NCBI GenBank assembly: GCA_003054695.1 | Contig: QAZA01000012.1 | Coordinates: forward strand, 1 to 64,000 | Length of the DNA stretch: 64,000 nucleotides | Source: Verrucomicrobia bacterium LW23 | GTDB taxonomy: Bacteria; Verrucomicrobiota; Verrucomicrobiia; Methylacidiphilales; UBA1321 | Direction: 5' to 3' | Shown: piece by piece, positions 33,046 to 43,400 of the stretch | Position numbering within the stretch: position 1 is the first letter of the stretch | How the letters are laid out: each line of letters starts with the position of its first letter | Position numbers and translations under genes: made by a program | Notes under the pieces: model-generated | What the model was told of the DNA's origin: nothing | The model's database searches: none | The model's input: the letters and a program-made list of their open reading frames with translations, nothing else

Positions 33046-36000
33046 TCAGCCTTCGAGCGTTTGCTTGAGGTTATCGGGATCGGACAGCTTGCCGCGGGCG
33101 CTTTCGAGGAGTTGTAGAGCGGGGGCGCGGTTCAGGGGGTCGGAGCTATAGTAGGTGGTGATGAAGCCGGCCAGATCGTCCGTGAACTCGGAGCCGTCTT
33201 CGGGGCGGGGCATAAGGGGGAGGGCGGTGGTGGCTATCTGTGCGGCGGCGGCGAAGTTGCCGGCTTCCGCGGCGGCTTTGATCAGGCCGAAGAGGCTTAC
33301 CAGGCGGGTGGTTGTATTTACATGCAGGGAGGTGAGAGCGGGGCCGAGGCGGGTGAGCGTGGGGGCGGGGAGTTTGTTGTGGATGCGCTCGGCCAGGGTG
33401 CGCGCCTCGGTGGTTGCTCGTTTCTGAGCCAGGCCCTGGATGAGGTCGCCCAGCTTTTTGTGGATTCCGGTGTCTGGCCCGTCCCAGGTTCCCGTGGGGA
33501 GAAGGCCGGCGGCGGTTTCCGCCATGCGCATCGCCAGCGGGTAATCGCCTTTCTCCAGCGCTTTATCTGCAATCAGCAGGTAGAGCGATGCGACAGTCTC
33601 CGGATGTTTCTGCATCACCAGGGCGGTGGCTCCCTCGAAGCGGAAATTGTCCACGAGCTCCTTCATCCGCTCCGGCCCGACATTGCCAAGTACGGTGGAG
33701 AAGTAGCGGGTGATGCTGTTGAAGGTATCGATGTTGATCTGACCCGGCGTGGGGGCGGGTAACGGTGCCGACCGCCAGATTGCGACGGCATCGTGCTCGA
33801 CCATGAGCTGCATGGCCGTCCACATCTTTTCCGAAACTGCCGGTTCCACCATGCTTGAAAACGGATTGACGTCAGGCACGCAAAGGCCGGTAAAGATTTG
33901 CCGGGCGGTGGTTTTGCCCAGCGCGACGACTTGCGGGGTGCGCTCCTCGCCGGGATCAGGAAGCAGCCAGTGGATCAGTTTGTTGGCGGTGGCGGTGTGG
34001 GTACTGACGTGGCCGGGATTGCTAAGGCGTTGGAGATCGTCCAGCGCCGTGGTGAGGTCGGGCACGAGCGCGAGATCCCTCTGCGTAAATCGGCGGTTTG
34101 CCGAGACGGCGTCGAGCGTCTCCCTGAGGGCCGTGCGCAGGGCGCCCTGGAGAGCGACGTTGGGCTGGGGGTGGAGGGCCGCGGTGGTCAGCTGGTTGAG
34201 CTGCTGGAGGATGGTGCCCAGCTGGGCGCGTTCCGCCGGCAAAGCACGAGGGCCTGCGGCACGGAGGGCGAGATCTTTTAGCGCGCCAACCCGGGCAAGC
34301 ACCACCGCTTCACCGGCTCCCGCCGGAATCTGAGCAAGCCATGTGGCGAAATCCTGTTGTTGCTGGAAGGAGAGACGCGGGGCGGCCACGCGCAGTTGCT
34401 CAGCCAGTCCGCCGATTATAGTGCGGATATTCTCGGGAAACGGATTGGTATGTGGAGGCGGCTGTGCCTGCACCAGGAAGTCGACGTGGTCGACGAGACC
34501 GGCGAACACCTCTGTGCGCTCCTCGCTCTTGAGATCTGGCGCGCAGCAGTAGTGGGCGCGGGCCTGCAGGTAGAGCGCCTTGTCCTGCGGTGAGAGGCTC
34601 TCGAACTCGCTCTCTTTGAGATCCAGCATGGCCTTCATCAGGGGCAACTGCGCGGAGGAGGTTGCCTTGCGGGCCATGGTGACCAGGTCCGTCATGATCC
34701 GCCCGCGAAGGCGTTCGGGCGGATCGTTGAAGAGATCGAAAAACCGCGCGATGGAGACGTTCTGGGCGAAGGGGTCGCCGCTGTCCGCAAAGTGAAGGGC
34801 CAGCTTGAGGGAAAGATCTTCCACGCGCCCGGCGGCCTGTTTCGAAGTTACGATGTTTTTGATCCCCTTGCCCAGCCGTACGAGCAGGGTGTCAGCGGCG
34901 CTGGAGTTTCCGGATTCGATCAGCTGGTCTGCGGCGTGGAAGTAGGCGTTCGCTACTTTTTCCGCCTGCTGAGGCGTGAGTTTCAGGCGTGAAAGCTTGT
35001 CGAGAACGGCGACGGCTGCCTCGCCGTGGCCAATGCTGGCCCACAGACCGGCCAGTTCCACCACGTCGTCAAACCCTTTCTGCACCAGTTCGGGATCGAG
35101 CGTTGCCACAACCGGGGTTCCGGAAAAGGTGAACGGCATGCGGCCGCCGAATTTCAGGCGGTAGTCGCACGTGAGTTTAAGCAGATCGCTCTTGGTGCCT
35201 GAGGGGCCCGCCCCGGAGAAAAGCTGTTCCACCGCCTGGTGGTTATTCCCTGTAACGGCCATGGCCTGTTTGCCGAATTCGCTCAGCGTCACCAGCATGG
35301 CGTTGAAGATCTCGAGCTGTCGGTCGGTCTCCAGCCCCATGGTGATGCGCAGCTTTTCCGCCCCCACCAGGGTGATATTGAGGTGCGGGAAGCCAAAGCT
35401 CGGCCGATCGCTCACCACAAGGCCATAGGCTTCCGCCATTGTTTCGATGTGTCGCTTGAGGTGCACGTACATCGGGTTGTCGTGCTTGCCTCCCACATTG
35501 ATTCCCCGTTGGTCCGCCACGGTGACGCCAAGGGGCGAGCGGATATCCAGGAAGACAGCGCTCCTGTCCGTGTTCGGCGCTACCATGAGAGCCTCTCGGC
35601 CCAGGGACCAGTCCCTGACCATGCTCGGTGGCAGCGAATAGCGTGCGGAGCCGGGGCGCAGCAGCGAGGAGTTTGTGTACATCACATGCCCCCTGTAAAC
35701 GTTGAGCGCCTCTTGGGCATGCTTCTGGAAATGGAGCATGCCCTGCAGGTTCACGGAGGAGGGCCGCTCCACTTCGGCCTGCCCCTGATTGAAGGCGCCG
35801 TAATCCCCGGCCTTGTTGTAGGTGGCCATAAAGCCGCCGCTGAGATGATCAAAGCCGGAGAGATCGAACTTTTGGCCGCTGCGAAAGAGCACAAGGTTAA
35901 CCCTGCCATCCGCTATCTCCTGCTTCAGGCCCTCTATGAGCGCCAGCACGGCGGGGTCGTCGGTTTTGGCGATAGTGGTGTCGATCGCGATGGTGAGGTG

Positions 36001-38418
36001 GTCGGAGACCAGCGGGGGATCTGCAGCCAGCAGCGCGCGCACCTGTTTCAGGACGTTTTCTGCGTTGTAGGAGGTTTTGGTGGTGGAGATGTTGTGATGG
36101 AATTCCGCGACAAAGAGGTCGACCCTTTCATCCGGCCCCAGCTTTTCGCGTATACGGGCGATCGAGCCTTTCACGTCACTTCCATCCATGCCGGCATTGC
36201 GATAGGACGCGGTTTGCTCGAGCACGGTGAGCTGTTCTTCGTAGTAGATACCCTCAAGCGATACCACGTTAAGGCTGCGGCTGCCCTTCTGTGCCTCCAC
36301 CCCGGAGAGGATGGAGCTGAAGGCGCCCATGCCGCCGTTTCTGAACGCATACTCGGGGCTAATCTCGCCCGCCGGCGGCAGGCCGAGATCGAGATCCTCC
36401 ACCCGATGCGGGCTGAGGAGGGCGACCAGCGTAATGATTTCCTCGTTAGCCAGGTGCATGTGGTTGATAAACTGGCCCATGTCACCCTTGCTGGCGTTTG
36501 CGTTGGCAATATGGGAGAGAATGCGGTTGTAGAGCAGCTGCACGGTCTGCCCCAGGACCGGATCATTGCCTGGCTCGCCGAGTTGTTGGATTTCCTTCTG
36601 CAGCCCCTCAAGCAGGCTCATGGTCACATTGCCCAGCACGCAGATATAGGGAGCCGAGCCGCGCGTGGAGACCCCTTCCTTCGGCGCGGTCTCGACCATG
36701 AGCTTCTGCAGGTCCCTGATGGCGGGATGCGCCATTACCTTTTGAAAGGACGAGTATTTGTCCAGGCCTGTGGATGATGACGGAAAGGTGAGAGCGGGCA
36801 GTTCGCTCACAAACATGCGCGCCATAATTGTCTCGCGGCTTTCGAGCTGCGACCATTGCTCCAGAATCTGGCCCGGGCCCGAGGTATAGCCGGTGTGGTT
36901 CACCATCTGCATGTAGTCGACAAAATGAGATTGCGAGCCCGGCGGTTTGGCCAGGAGCAACATCGGCTGCCCGCCGATCTTCAGGTTGCCGCCGCACACA
37001 ACGTGGTTGGAGACGGCGGCCATCATTTCGCGAACCTTTTGCTCAAACTCGAGCGGATTACGGGTAATGCCCTCAAACTCCGCTTCAACGTACTCGCGCA
37101 CCTGGACCTCCAGCATGTCGGTGAGGAGCCGTACCTGCTCTTTGACGACCTGCTGAATCTGCGGCCCGTCCATCTGGTCAACCCCCTGTATTCCCTCCAG
37201 CAGGTAATTGATATCGAGAAAGAAGCTGTTGTTGTTGCGCCCCGCCGCCCGCACAATCTCGCTGAACAGGTGCGGCCCGGAGGAAGGCGTGATTTCAATG
37301 ACCCGGTTTCCCATTTGCGCCAGCTCAAACTGTCGCTTCACGGCATCCAGCGCCCTCGGGCTGGAGACGGGCACGACGCTGACTTCGTTGGACCTGAGAC
37401 CGCTGTTGAGAGTCTCATTATACGTCATGTGAAGCGCGGACTCACCGGTGCGGTGGTAGCTCTGGAACGTGCTGTGCATCGGCGTAAACTGCCAATTCAG
37501 CTTCTCCGCATTTGCCACGTTGGCAAACTTGTAGAGATAGCCCATCGCGCGTTCATCAAGGGCTTTGGCCTGGCGGATCAGAGCGGGTGTCTGCGGCTGG
37601 ATCTGGCGCAGCCGGTCGGCCTGGCCTGTGAGCAGGGTGTAGTTGATAAACCATTCCCGCTGGTGGCCGGAAACCGGTGGATCCAGTTTAACGGCATTGA
37701 AGAACGTTGAGGGGTGCTGCGTGAAAACGGTTGTCTTGCCCAGCGCCCGCAGAATCTGCGGGTTGGAGATACCGCCGGGAACCAGAGGCGGCGTGCCCGG
37801 TCCCTTTAGTCCGCCAAGCACCAACCCGCGTTGCTGGGGAACCAGTTGGAGCCCAACCTGCCCGCCCACCTGATTCTGACTCGCCGCGTAATCCCGCGTG
37901 ACGTGGCGGACAAGCTGCTCCAGCGTGTACTGGGAAAAGGGCCCGGAGATGGCGGCAGCTTTTTGCCCGATGAGCTCGCGAAGCTGCTGGCGATTCTGGA
38001 TCGGGCCATATTTTTCGATCGCCTTGTCCAGATACGATTCCGAATTGGCGTCCTCCGGACAAAGCTTGCCCAGATAAGCTTGGGAATCCTCCGTGGTCAT
38101 CAGCCGGTGAGGCATGCTGTACCGCAGGGCTGTGCGAACGTGGTCAAGGCTGAGGGGCTGACCTTTGTCCGGCTGAATAAGGCCCGCGATCTCCATCACG
38201 TGCATGGAGTCATACTCGGTCGAGAGAGCACGCAAAAACTCCCGCTTGAGCAAAGCGTTTGCCGCTTTCTCCTTGTCCTTCAGCGAGGAAGGTTCCAGCC
38301 CCACTTTGTGGGCACGAAAACCGCCGAGCTTCAAAGTGTCTTTATCCGGATCGTCGCGATGGACGAAGCCGGAGCCGGAACTCAGAAGGCTGTGAAACTG
38401 GCTCAGTTCAATAGGCAT
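33046..38418 (-). CDS. Giant 1790-residue protein with PLP-enzyme-like segment; candidate type III effector
   Basis: An uncharacterised protein without signal peptide or membrane helix. The middle part resembles a fold-type I PLP-dependent transferase: a phosphate-binding-like loop N-G-G-M-G-A-F-S-S (residues 694-702), 30 residues later an aromatic pair in LEGIYYEE, the pyridine-contact Asp in I-A-I-D813-T-T, and a candidate Schiff-base lysine in R-S-G-Q-K850-F. These occur in the right order and spacing. The C-terminal 700 residues are helical and TPR-like (for instance 'LIADKALEKGDYPLAMRMAETA'). The N-terminal 100 residues look like a separable leader. Two chaperone-like genes lie directly upstream on the same strand (gaps 47 and 166 bp), which suggests a secreted effector. 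The role is unknown. Confidence 0.75.
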   Translation of the reverse strand: MPIELSQFHSLLSSGSGFVHRDDPDKDTLKLGGFRAHKVGLEPSSLKDKEKAANALLKREFLRALSTEYDSMHVMEIAGLIQPDKGQPLSLDHVRTALRYSMPHRLMTTEDSQAYLGKLCPEDANSESYLDKAIEKYGPIQNRQQLRELIGQKAAAISGPFSQYTLEQLVRHVTRDYAASQNQVGGQVGLQLVPQQRGLVLGGLKGPGTPPLVPGGISNPQILRALGKTTVFTQHPSTFFNAVKLDPPVSGHQREWFINYTLLTGQADRLRQIQPQTPALIRQAKALDERAMGYLYKFANVANAEKLNWQFTPMHSTFQSYHRTGESALHMTYNETLNSGLRSNEVSVVPVSSPRALDAVKRQFELAQMGNRVIEITPSSGPHLFSEIVRAAGRNNNSFFLDINYLLEGIQGVDQMDGPQIQQVVKEQVRLLTDMLEVQVREYVEAEFEGITRNPLEFEQKVREMMAAVSNHVVCGGNLKIGGQPMLLLAKPPGSQSHFVDYMQMVNHTGYTSGPGQILEQWSQLESRETIMARMFVSELPALTFPSSSTGLDKYSSFQKVMAHPAIRDLQKLMVETAPKEGVSTRGSAPYICVLGNVTMSLLEGLQKEIQQLGEPGNDPVLGQTVQLLYNRILSHIANANASKGDMGQFINHMHLANEEIITLVALLSPHRVEDLDLGLPPAGEISPEYAFRNGGMGAFSSILSGVEAQKGSRSLNVVSLEGIYYEEQLTVLEQTASYRNAGMDGSDVKGSIARIREKLGPDERVDLFVAEFHHNISTTKTSYNAENVLKQVRALLAADPPLVSDHLTIAIDTTIAKTDDPAVLALIEGLKQEIADGRVNLVLFRSGQKFDLSGFDHLSGGFMATYNKAGDYGAFNQGQAEVERPSSVNLQGMLHFQKHAQEALNVYRGHVMYTNSSLLRPGSARYSLPPSMVRDWSLGREALMVAPNTDRSAVFLDIRSPLGVTVADQRGINVGGKHDNPMYVHLKRHIETMAEAYGLVVSDRPSFGFPHLNITLVGAEKLRITMGLETDRQLEIFNAMLVTLSEFGKQAMAVTGNNHQAVEQLFSGAGPSGTKSDLLKLTCDYRLKFGGRMPFTFSGTPVVATLDPELVQKGFDDVVELAGLWASIGHGEAAVAVLDKLSRLKLTPQQAEKVANAYFHAADQLIESGNSSAADTLLVRLGKGIKNIVTSKQAAGRVEDLSLKLALHFADSGDPFAQNVSIARFFDLFNDPPERLRGRIMTDLVTMARKATSSAQLPLMKAMLDLKESEFESLSPQDKALYLQARAHYCCAPDLKSEERTEVFAGLVDHVDFLVQAQPPPHTNPFPENIRTIIGGLAEQLRVAAPRLSFQQQQDFATWLAQIPAGAGEAVVLARVGALKDLALRAAGPRALPAERAQLGTILQQLNQLTTAALHPQPNVALQGALRTALRETLDAVSANRRFTQRDLALVPDLTTALDDLQRLSNPGHVSTHTATANKLIHWLLPDPGEERTPQVVALGKTTARQIFTGLCVPDVNPFSSMVEPAVSEKMWTAMQLMVEHDAVAIWRSAPLPAPTPGQINIDTFNSITRYFSTVLGNVGPERMKELVDNFRFEGATALVMQKHPETVASLYLLIADKALEKGDYPLAMRMAETAAGLLPTGTWDGPDTGIHKKLGDLIQGLAQKRATTEARTLAERIHNKLPAPTLTRLGPALTSLHVNTTTRLVSLFGLIKAAAEAGNFAAAAQIATTALPLMPRPEDGSEFTDDLAGFITTYYSSDPLNRAPALQLLESARGKLSDPDNLKQTLEG

Positions 38419-38465
38419 GGTAGTTCATCCATCTCATCGCAACTCTTCGTTTGTAGTGGCGCCGA

Positions 38466-39290
38466 TCAGACCCGGATATGCATCAGCCCCCCGGTAGCCA
38501 CCCCGTTTTCGGACGGCGGCGCATCGTCGTCCGGTTGAGGCAATTCGCTCTCCGACGCAGCTATCGCATCGGCCCACGCGGGCAATGCCTCGACAAACTC
38601 CCGAACACGTTCCGCAACCTTGGCAAGGCTGCGTTCGCCCAGGTACACCACACGGGAGGCAATCGCCTCGCGGGTGCTATCCTCAACTGTAAACCACGCC
38701 TGGCGCGGCAGCATGCGCACGTTTGCCGCAAGGAGGCGCTGCATAGTCTCCGGCCGCACAACCTGGCCAAGCCGCGCGTAGCAAAGCACGGCGTTCGGCT
38801 GCCTGCGCAGCATTACCGCAAACGATGGGCTGATTTTCAGTGGAACGACTTCATCGGACGCAACTTCGGGCTTCGCAGTACCGCTGTCCGCGTAGCGCTC
38901 CGGCGCAGGTTCCGTTGCGGAAGCGGGCTTAAGGTCGAGATCTCCCAGAAGAGATGCGCGGAGAAGCTCTTCTTCCTCCGTCACAACAGGATGCAGTCCG
39001 ATCTCGGGCTCATAGGCGCCGTCCGGCTGGTCGCTGCTTGTCCCCGCGCCCCACACGATGTGCGTGTCCGCGTCGTCAGGATCCGCGAGTGACATCGGGG
39101 CGTAGTTTACGGGGACGCGGCTGAACGCGGCGGAGCTTTCTTCTTCCGCCGGAAGGTACGGCTCTGGTGGTGCTGGCGCATCTTCCTCCCCGCCGCGCAT
39201 TGGTACAATTTCCTCCGCGCCTCCGAGTTCCGCAACAAGATCCGCGAAGAACGCATTGCCATCAGCGTGCCGTTCGTGTTCGGATGTCAT
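38466..39290 (-). CDS. Acidic protein with C-terminal CesT-like (class I T3S chaperone) half-domain
   Basis: A 274-residue protein. The first ~150 residues are acidic and disordered (rich in Glu, Asp, Pro, Ala). Residues about 155-260 show the beta-beta-helix-beta-beta-helix pattern of type III secretion chaperones: 'NAVLCYARLGQVV', then LLAANVRML, a strand, 'RVVYLGERSL' and a final helix 'RVREFVEALPAWADAI'. Similarity is to the pattern, not to a named family member. It lies 47 bp upstream of the giant gene and downstream of a second chaperone-like gene. Start at 39290; the frame continues upstream but there it crosses non-conserved sequence. Confidence 0.6.
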   Translation of the reverse strand: MTSEHERHADGNAFFADLVAELGGAEEIVPMRGGEEDAPAPPEPYLPAEEESSAAFSRVPVNYAPMSLADPDDADTHIVWGAGTSSDQPDGAYEPEIGLHPVVTEEEELLRASLLGDLDLKPASATEPAPERYADSGTAKPEVASDEVVPLKISPSFAVMLRRQPNAVLCYARLGQVVRPETMQRLLAANVRMLPRQAWFTVEDSTREAIASRVVYLGERSLAKVAERVREFVEALPAWADAIAASESELPQPDDDAPPSENGVATGGLMHIRV

Positions 39291-39456
39291 GGTTTGATCG
39301 TGTGGAATAATCAGACTGCAAGGCGGTGCCCGACGAGCATCGCAGCCCGCGACAAAAAGAACAAGCGATTGAAGCTCATATTGAAAGCGTGTTTGATTTA
39401 GACGTGCAGGAAAGCTCGGATTGCGCCCGTATTTCAGCGGCGGCACCCGCGATGCG

Positions 39457-39909
39457 CTATGCGCCCAGTTCTGACAACTGCGCCTTTACGTGCGCGGCTT
39501 CCTCCACAAAATTGTTGAGCCAATCCTCAAATTCCTCGCATTCGATGCCTTCAAGGCAGCGCATCGAGGTAAGCACTACCTGGCCGGAATCCTTCTCAAT
39601 CGAGTAAATCCGCAACGGCTCGTCAGGAATATATCCCGCGCCCAAAAGCTGATGCATCACAAGGGCTCGATCCTCCGCGGAAAGCGTTTCGGACAACGGC
39701 CCCAGCGTCGCCGTCAGGTACACCGAATCCTCTGAAACCGCTTCCCCTTCGGTGTCAGCGCCGGCCGCATTCGGGGCGATCACCTGGACGAAAAGGTCGT
39801 CATCAAAAACAAGCTGATAACCGCCCATTTCCGGCGCCAGACCTTCCAACTGCGCCCCCGCCGCAAATCCTTCCATAAGAAACACAAGGCGTGGATGCGT
39901 GTTCTTCAT
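39457..39909 (-). CDS. Class I type III secretion chaperone-like protein (CesT/Tir chaperone family)
   Basis: A 150-residue acidic protein with the length and layout of class I chaperones (PF05932-like): strand 'YQLVFDDDLFVQVI', strand 'SVYLTATLGPLSE', helix 'DRALVMHQLLGAGYI', strand 'LRIYSIEKDSGQVVLTSM', and the closing helix 'FEDWLNNFVEEAAHVKAQL'. Such dimers bind the N-terminal region of an effector and deliver it to the secretion ATPase. It is the first gene of the three-gene run ending in the giant protein. No secretin, ATPase or needle genes are in this window, so the machinery would have to be elsewhere in the genome. Confidence 0.7.
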   Translation of the reverse strand: MKNTHPRLVFLMEGFAAGAQLEGLAPEMGGYQLVFDDDLFVQVIAPNAAGADTEGEAVSEDSVYLTATLGPLSETLSAEDRALVMHQLLGAGYIPDEPLRIYSIEKDSGQVVLTSMRCLEGIECEEFEDWLNNFVEEAAHVKAQLSELGA

Positions 39910-40486
39910 TGTAGTCCACCGTACCACAGACAAAAAGGCACGTCCATGCCAAAACGCGTCATATCGAAACGGGACAAACGCCAACCTTTACCAGGCAGTG
40001 GCGTCACGCGATTTAGAGGCTGTCGACATTCTCCTTTCCTCTCCTCAATCTTGGCGATCTTTCCGCCCTTGGCGTTAAAACTCCCCTCTGGCTGGAGGCG
40101 TGGCGATTCTCAGCCGCCACGACGGCGGGGACGACTGGTGCGGCATTCACCAGCACACGGAGCACGTGGGCCGCGCCGTTCTCGTGGAGGGCGAGTGGCT
40201 GATGGGCAAGTCCGTAAGGCGCGGCAAGTCTCAAACGCTTACGCAGTGTACGGCACAGCTTCGCCATCTGCAATGATGGTCGAAAATGTCAAGTCATCGG
40301 GCGTTTCCTCTATGGCGATAATGGGCATGACGTGGCATAAATAAAGGTGTTGCCACTGGCTCCGTTTGCAGGCCGATTCTGTAAAGTTGGCCGGGCGCGG
40401 ATGGATGAATTTCAACACTCGCGGGCGGTCGGCAGAGCGGGCGGTGGCACATGGCACGTTTTAACCCTCTTACGAGTGCGCCCACT
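39910..40486. promoter_or_regulatory. Divergent intergenic region with repeat fragment
   Basis: A 577-bp region between the chaperone/giant-protein operon (minus) and the 1230-residue secreted protein (plus). It must contain both promoters. Positions 40079-40273 are open in one frame but show no start and no recognisable protein; they may be repeat-derived. It also holds one copy of a 40-bp repeat (40276-40315). No regulator gene or RNA gene is visible. Confidence 0.4.
40276..40315 (+). repeat. 40-bp dispersed direct repeat, copy 1
   Basis: Starts 'atggtcgaaaatgtcaag' and ends 'ctatgg'. It matches 44270-44309 at 33 of 40 bases in the same orientation; the two copies flank the 1230-codon gene. 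Confidence 0.5.
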
Positions 40487-43400
40487 ATGTTGAAGACGTT
40501 CGCTTCTACCCTTTTCCTTTCCGCCTGCTGTGCAGGCCTCTCCCTCTCCGCTATGGCGGAGACGGCCGCTCCGGTGGCGTTCGGCACCGGCATCCCCGTG
40601 CCGGTCCGGCAGATGAAAGCCCTCAGCCCGAGGGGGATGGACATCGATTGTCTCTCGCCGGAGCGCGCGCCGCTGTGGAGCGCGGAGTTCCCCCTGGCCG
40701 GAGCCACCGGCACCCCGTTTGCCGTGGAGCAGCAGGACGGCAAGGGCGTGCTGCGCATCCGCACCGCGTTGTGCGATCCCGCCAAAACGATCGTCCGCAT
40801 CCTCCTCCCCGGCGACGGCCCGGCCAACGGCAACGTGTGGGCCAAAGGGCAGGCCAGCTTTGTGTCGTTTCTCTGCAAAAGCTCGGCGCCGGCGCAAATG
40901 ACGTTCCATCTGCTGCAGCGCGGCAAAACGCCCGGCACGTGGCAGTCCGCCTTCTCCGTCGCGCCCGGCGACTGGCAGCGCGTCATCCTTCCCATCTCGG
41001 AGTTCAAACTCAAAACGTTTGGCAACATTGCCGGCCTGGGCGTGCGCGTGGCCTCGGCAAACAAGGGGGCGGAGGTGGAGATCCGCGACGTGAGCGTGGG
41101 CGGCATGGCTTATACGGACGACTCCTTCAAAAGCCACAAGCTGGCCATCAGCATTAACGGGGACTGGCGTTTTGCGGCTGACAAGGGCGAGCAGGGCATG
41201 GCCGGCAAGTGGTTTGGCGATGCCTTCGACGACTCCGCCTGGAAGGTGTTGAAATCCGGCGCGGACTGGCAGGCGCAGGGCGTGGATCACTACGGCTGGG
41301 GCTGGTACAGGCAGAAGTTGTTTGTGCCGAAGGAGTTTGCCGGCACGCCCATTACGCTTACGCTCACCTCCATCCCCTCCGATGACGACACGTGGATCAA
41401 CGGCGTGCGCGTGGGCGGCATCAGCAGCGAGTACAAGTACAAGAACTGGCTCACCCGCGTCTACACCGTGCCGTCGAATCTGATCCGCTACGGGCAGGAG
41501 AACACCATTGCGATCCGCATCTGGGGCGGCGACATCACGTTTATCGGCAACAAAAGCGGGCTGATCAAAGGCCCGCTCGTCGCGGAGCTTAACCCCTACC
41601 TGGAGCAGATGCGCGAGCCCGGCGGCAAGGCGGTGCCCTTCCGCCTGTTCGATCTCTCCGACGCCCAGCGAGGCAAGCCCTTCGAGATCCTCTTCCCCTT
41701 CCCGGCCGACATGGCCAAGGAGCCGGGCGCCGTGATGCGCTATCGCTTCAGCGATATCCTCGGCGGCCAGTTTGCCGCGGGCAAGGTGCCGCTGACGGCC
41801 GGCGCCACCGAGGCGCTGCTGCAAGGCGTTGTGCCGGTAAATCCCGCCCTCGCGCAGTCCATTTACCTGCTCGGCCGCTTTCGTGCGGACCTGATTGTGG
41901 AGGACGCAGCCGGCAAGCCGATCTACTCCAGCTCGCGCGACTTCGACCAGCTCTCCTTCGCCAGCCGCGACAACGCTCCCCTGCCCGCGCTGGCGCAGCC
42001 CGTGGAGGAGGAGACGCCCTACGGCCGGCTGAAGCTTATCGACGAGATCGACTGCGCCACGCCGCTGAGCGAGGACCCGCACCCGTACCTGCAGAGCGGC
42101 TTCAGCCACTCCGCCTCGCACTTTACGCCGGGCATTCCGCTGGATGTGCACGTGCGGGAGATTCTGGGCAAAAAGGCGCGCGAGACGGGTTTCGGGTGGT
42201 TCGCCTACCGCATCGGCCGCGGCAAACTCAAGCCGCGCAACACGTACCTCATCCGTATCGAGTACCCCGAGGATCAGCCCCGCTTTGCGCCGATTGAAGT
42301 ACAAACCGGCCAGAACTACTCCGACGTTGGCTGGCGCAACGGCACCGGCCCGGATGGCGTGTACGATAACTGGCCGCTGAGCCAGAAGTGGCAGTGGTAC
42401 GACGTGATTGTGCCGCTGGACGACCAGACCGTGGGCACCGGCGGCACAGGCAGCGCCCCGGCCGAGAACGGCGTGTGGCTCTACTTCATGAACAAGCTGA
42501 AGCCCGCCATGTACTACGCCATGTGGACAGCCGGCCCGGCAGTGGCGCGCATCAAACTATACGAGATTGACCCGGAGAAGAACGCGCCCGTCATCCGCAA
42601 GCCGAAGGATATGCCCCACCGCGTCCTCTCCTTTGACTGGGAGCGCCAGCCGGACCACGACCCGGCCGACCTGGTGAAATACGCCAAACTGATGGGCTAC
42701 AACGCCATCTCGCCCGTCATCATCAAGTGGTTCTTTGCCAACTACAGCGAGCCCCTCAATGGCTACATGACGGTGACGATCGACGACCGCGACTACTGGG
42801 CCAAGAAGGCGTACGACCCCGCGTCCGGCGCGCCGGCCGCCTCGCCGCTGCCGGGCAAAAAGTCGCAGCATGTGCGGTATCTGGAGACAACAAAGCAGTA
42901 TGGCATCGACTACATCCCGCGCTTTGAGTGGGGCGGCTCGCAGGATCTGCCCAAAGAGGCGTGGGCCATCGACGCCACCGGCGCGCCGACAAAGCCGAAT
43001 CGCTTTGCGCCATGGTGCGCCAACCTGTTGCACCCCGCCACTTGGGACGACGCGAAGAAGCTGATGGATCACCTCATCAAGCCCTACGTCCAGGATAACC
43101 CGCAGCTGACCGGCGCTCTGTGGCGCATCCGCTGCGATCGCATGCCCATCAGCTACGGCAAGGCCGATCTGGAACTCTTCGCGAAGGAGACCAACACCAA
43201 ACTGCCCCCCGGCGGCGACGCCCAGCGCGCCGTGTGGGCGCAGAGCGAAGGCCGCGCCCAGTACGACGCCTGGTGGCACCAAAAGCGCGCCGATTTCCAC
43301 GCCCGCCTGGTGGGCCTGCTGCGCAGCTATCGCCCGGACTTTACGCTCTACTACTACAACTGGGATGGCGACAAGTTCGGCCTCATCCTCCCCTCCAACA

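Noticed and set aside
40079-40273. Possible protein fragment in the gap before the large secreted protein
   Set aside because: Open in one frame for about 65 codons but without a start, a motif or a conserved neighbour; more likely derived from a dispersed intergenic repeat.
40412-42304. 630-codon minus-strand frame opposite the large secreted protein (also 42557-44326)
   Set aside because: No recognisable domain and typical antisense composition; the plus-strand frame has a signal peptide and protein-like domains throughout.
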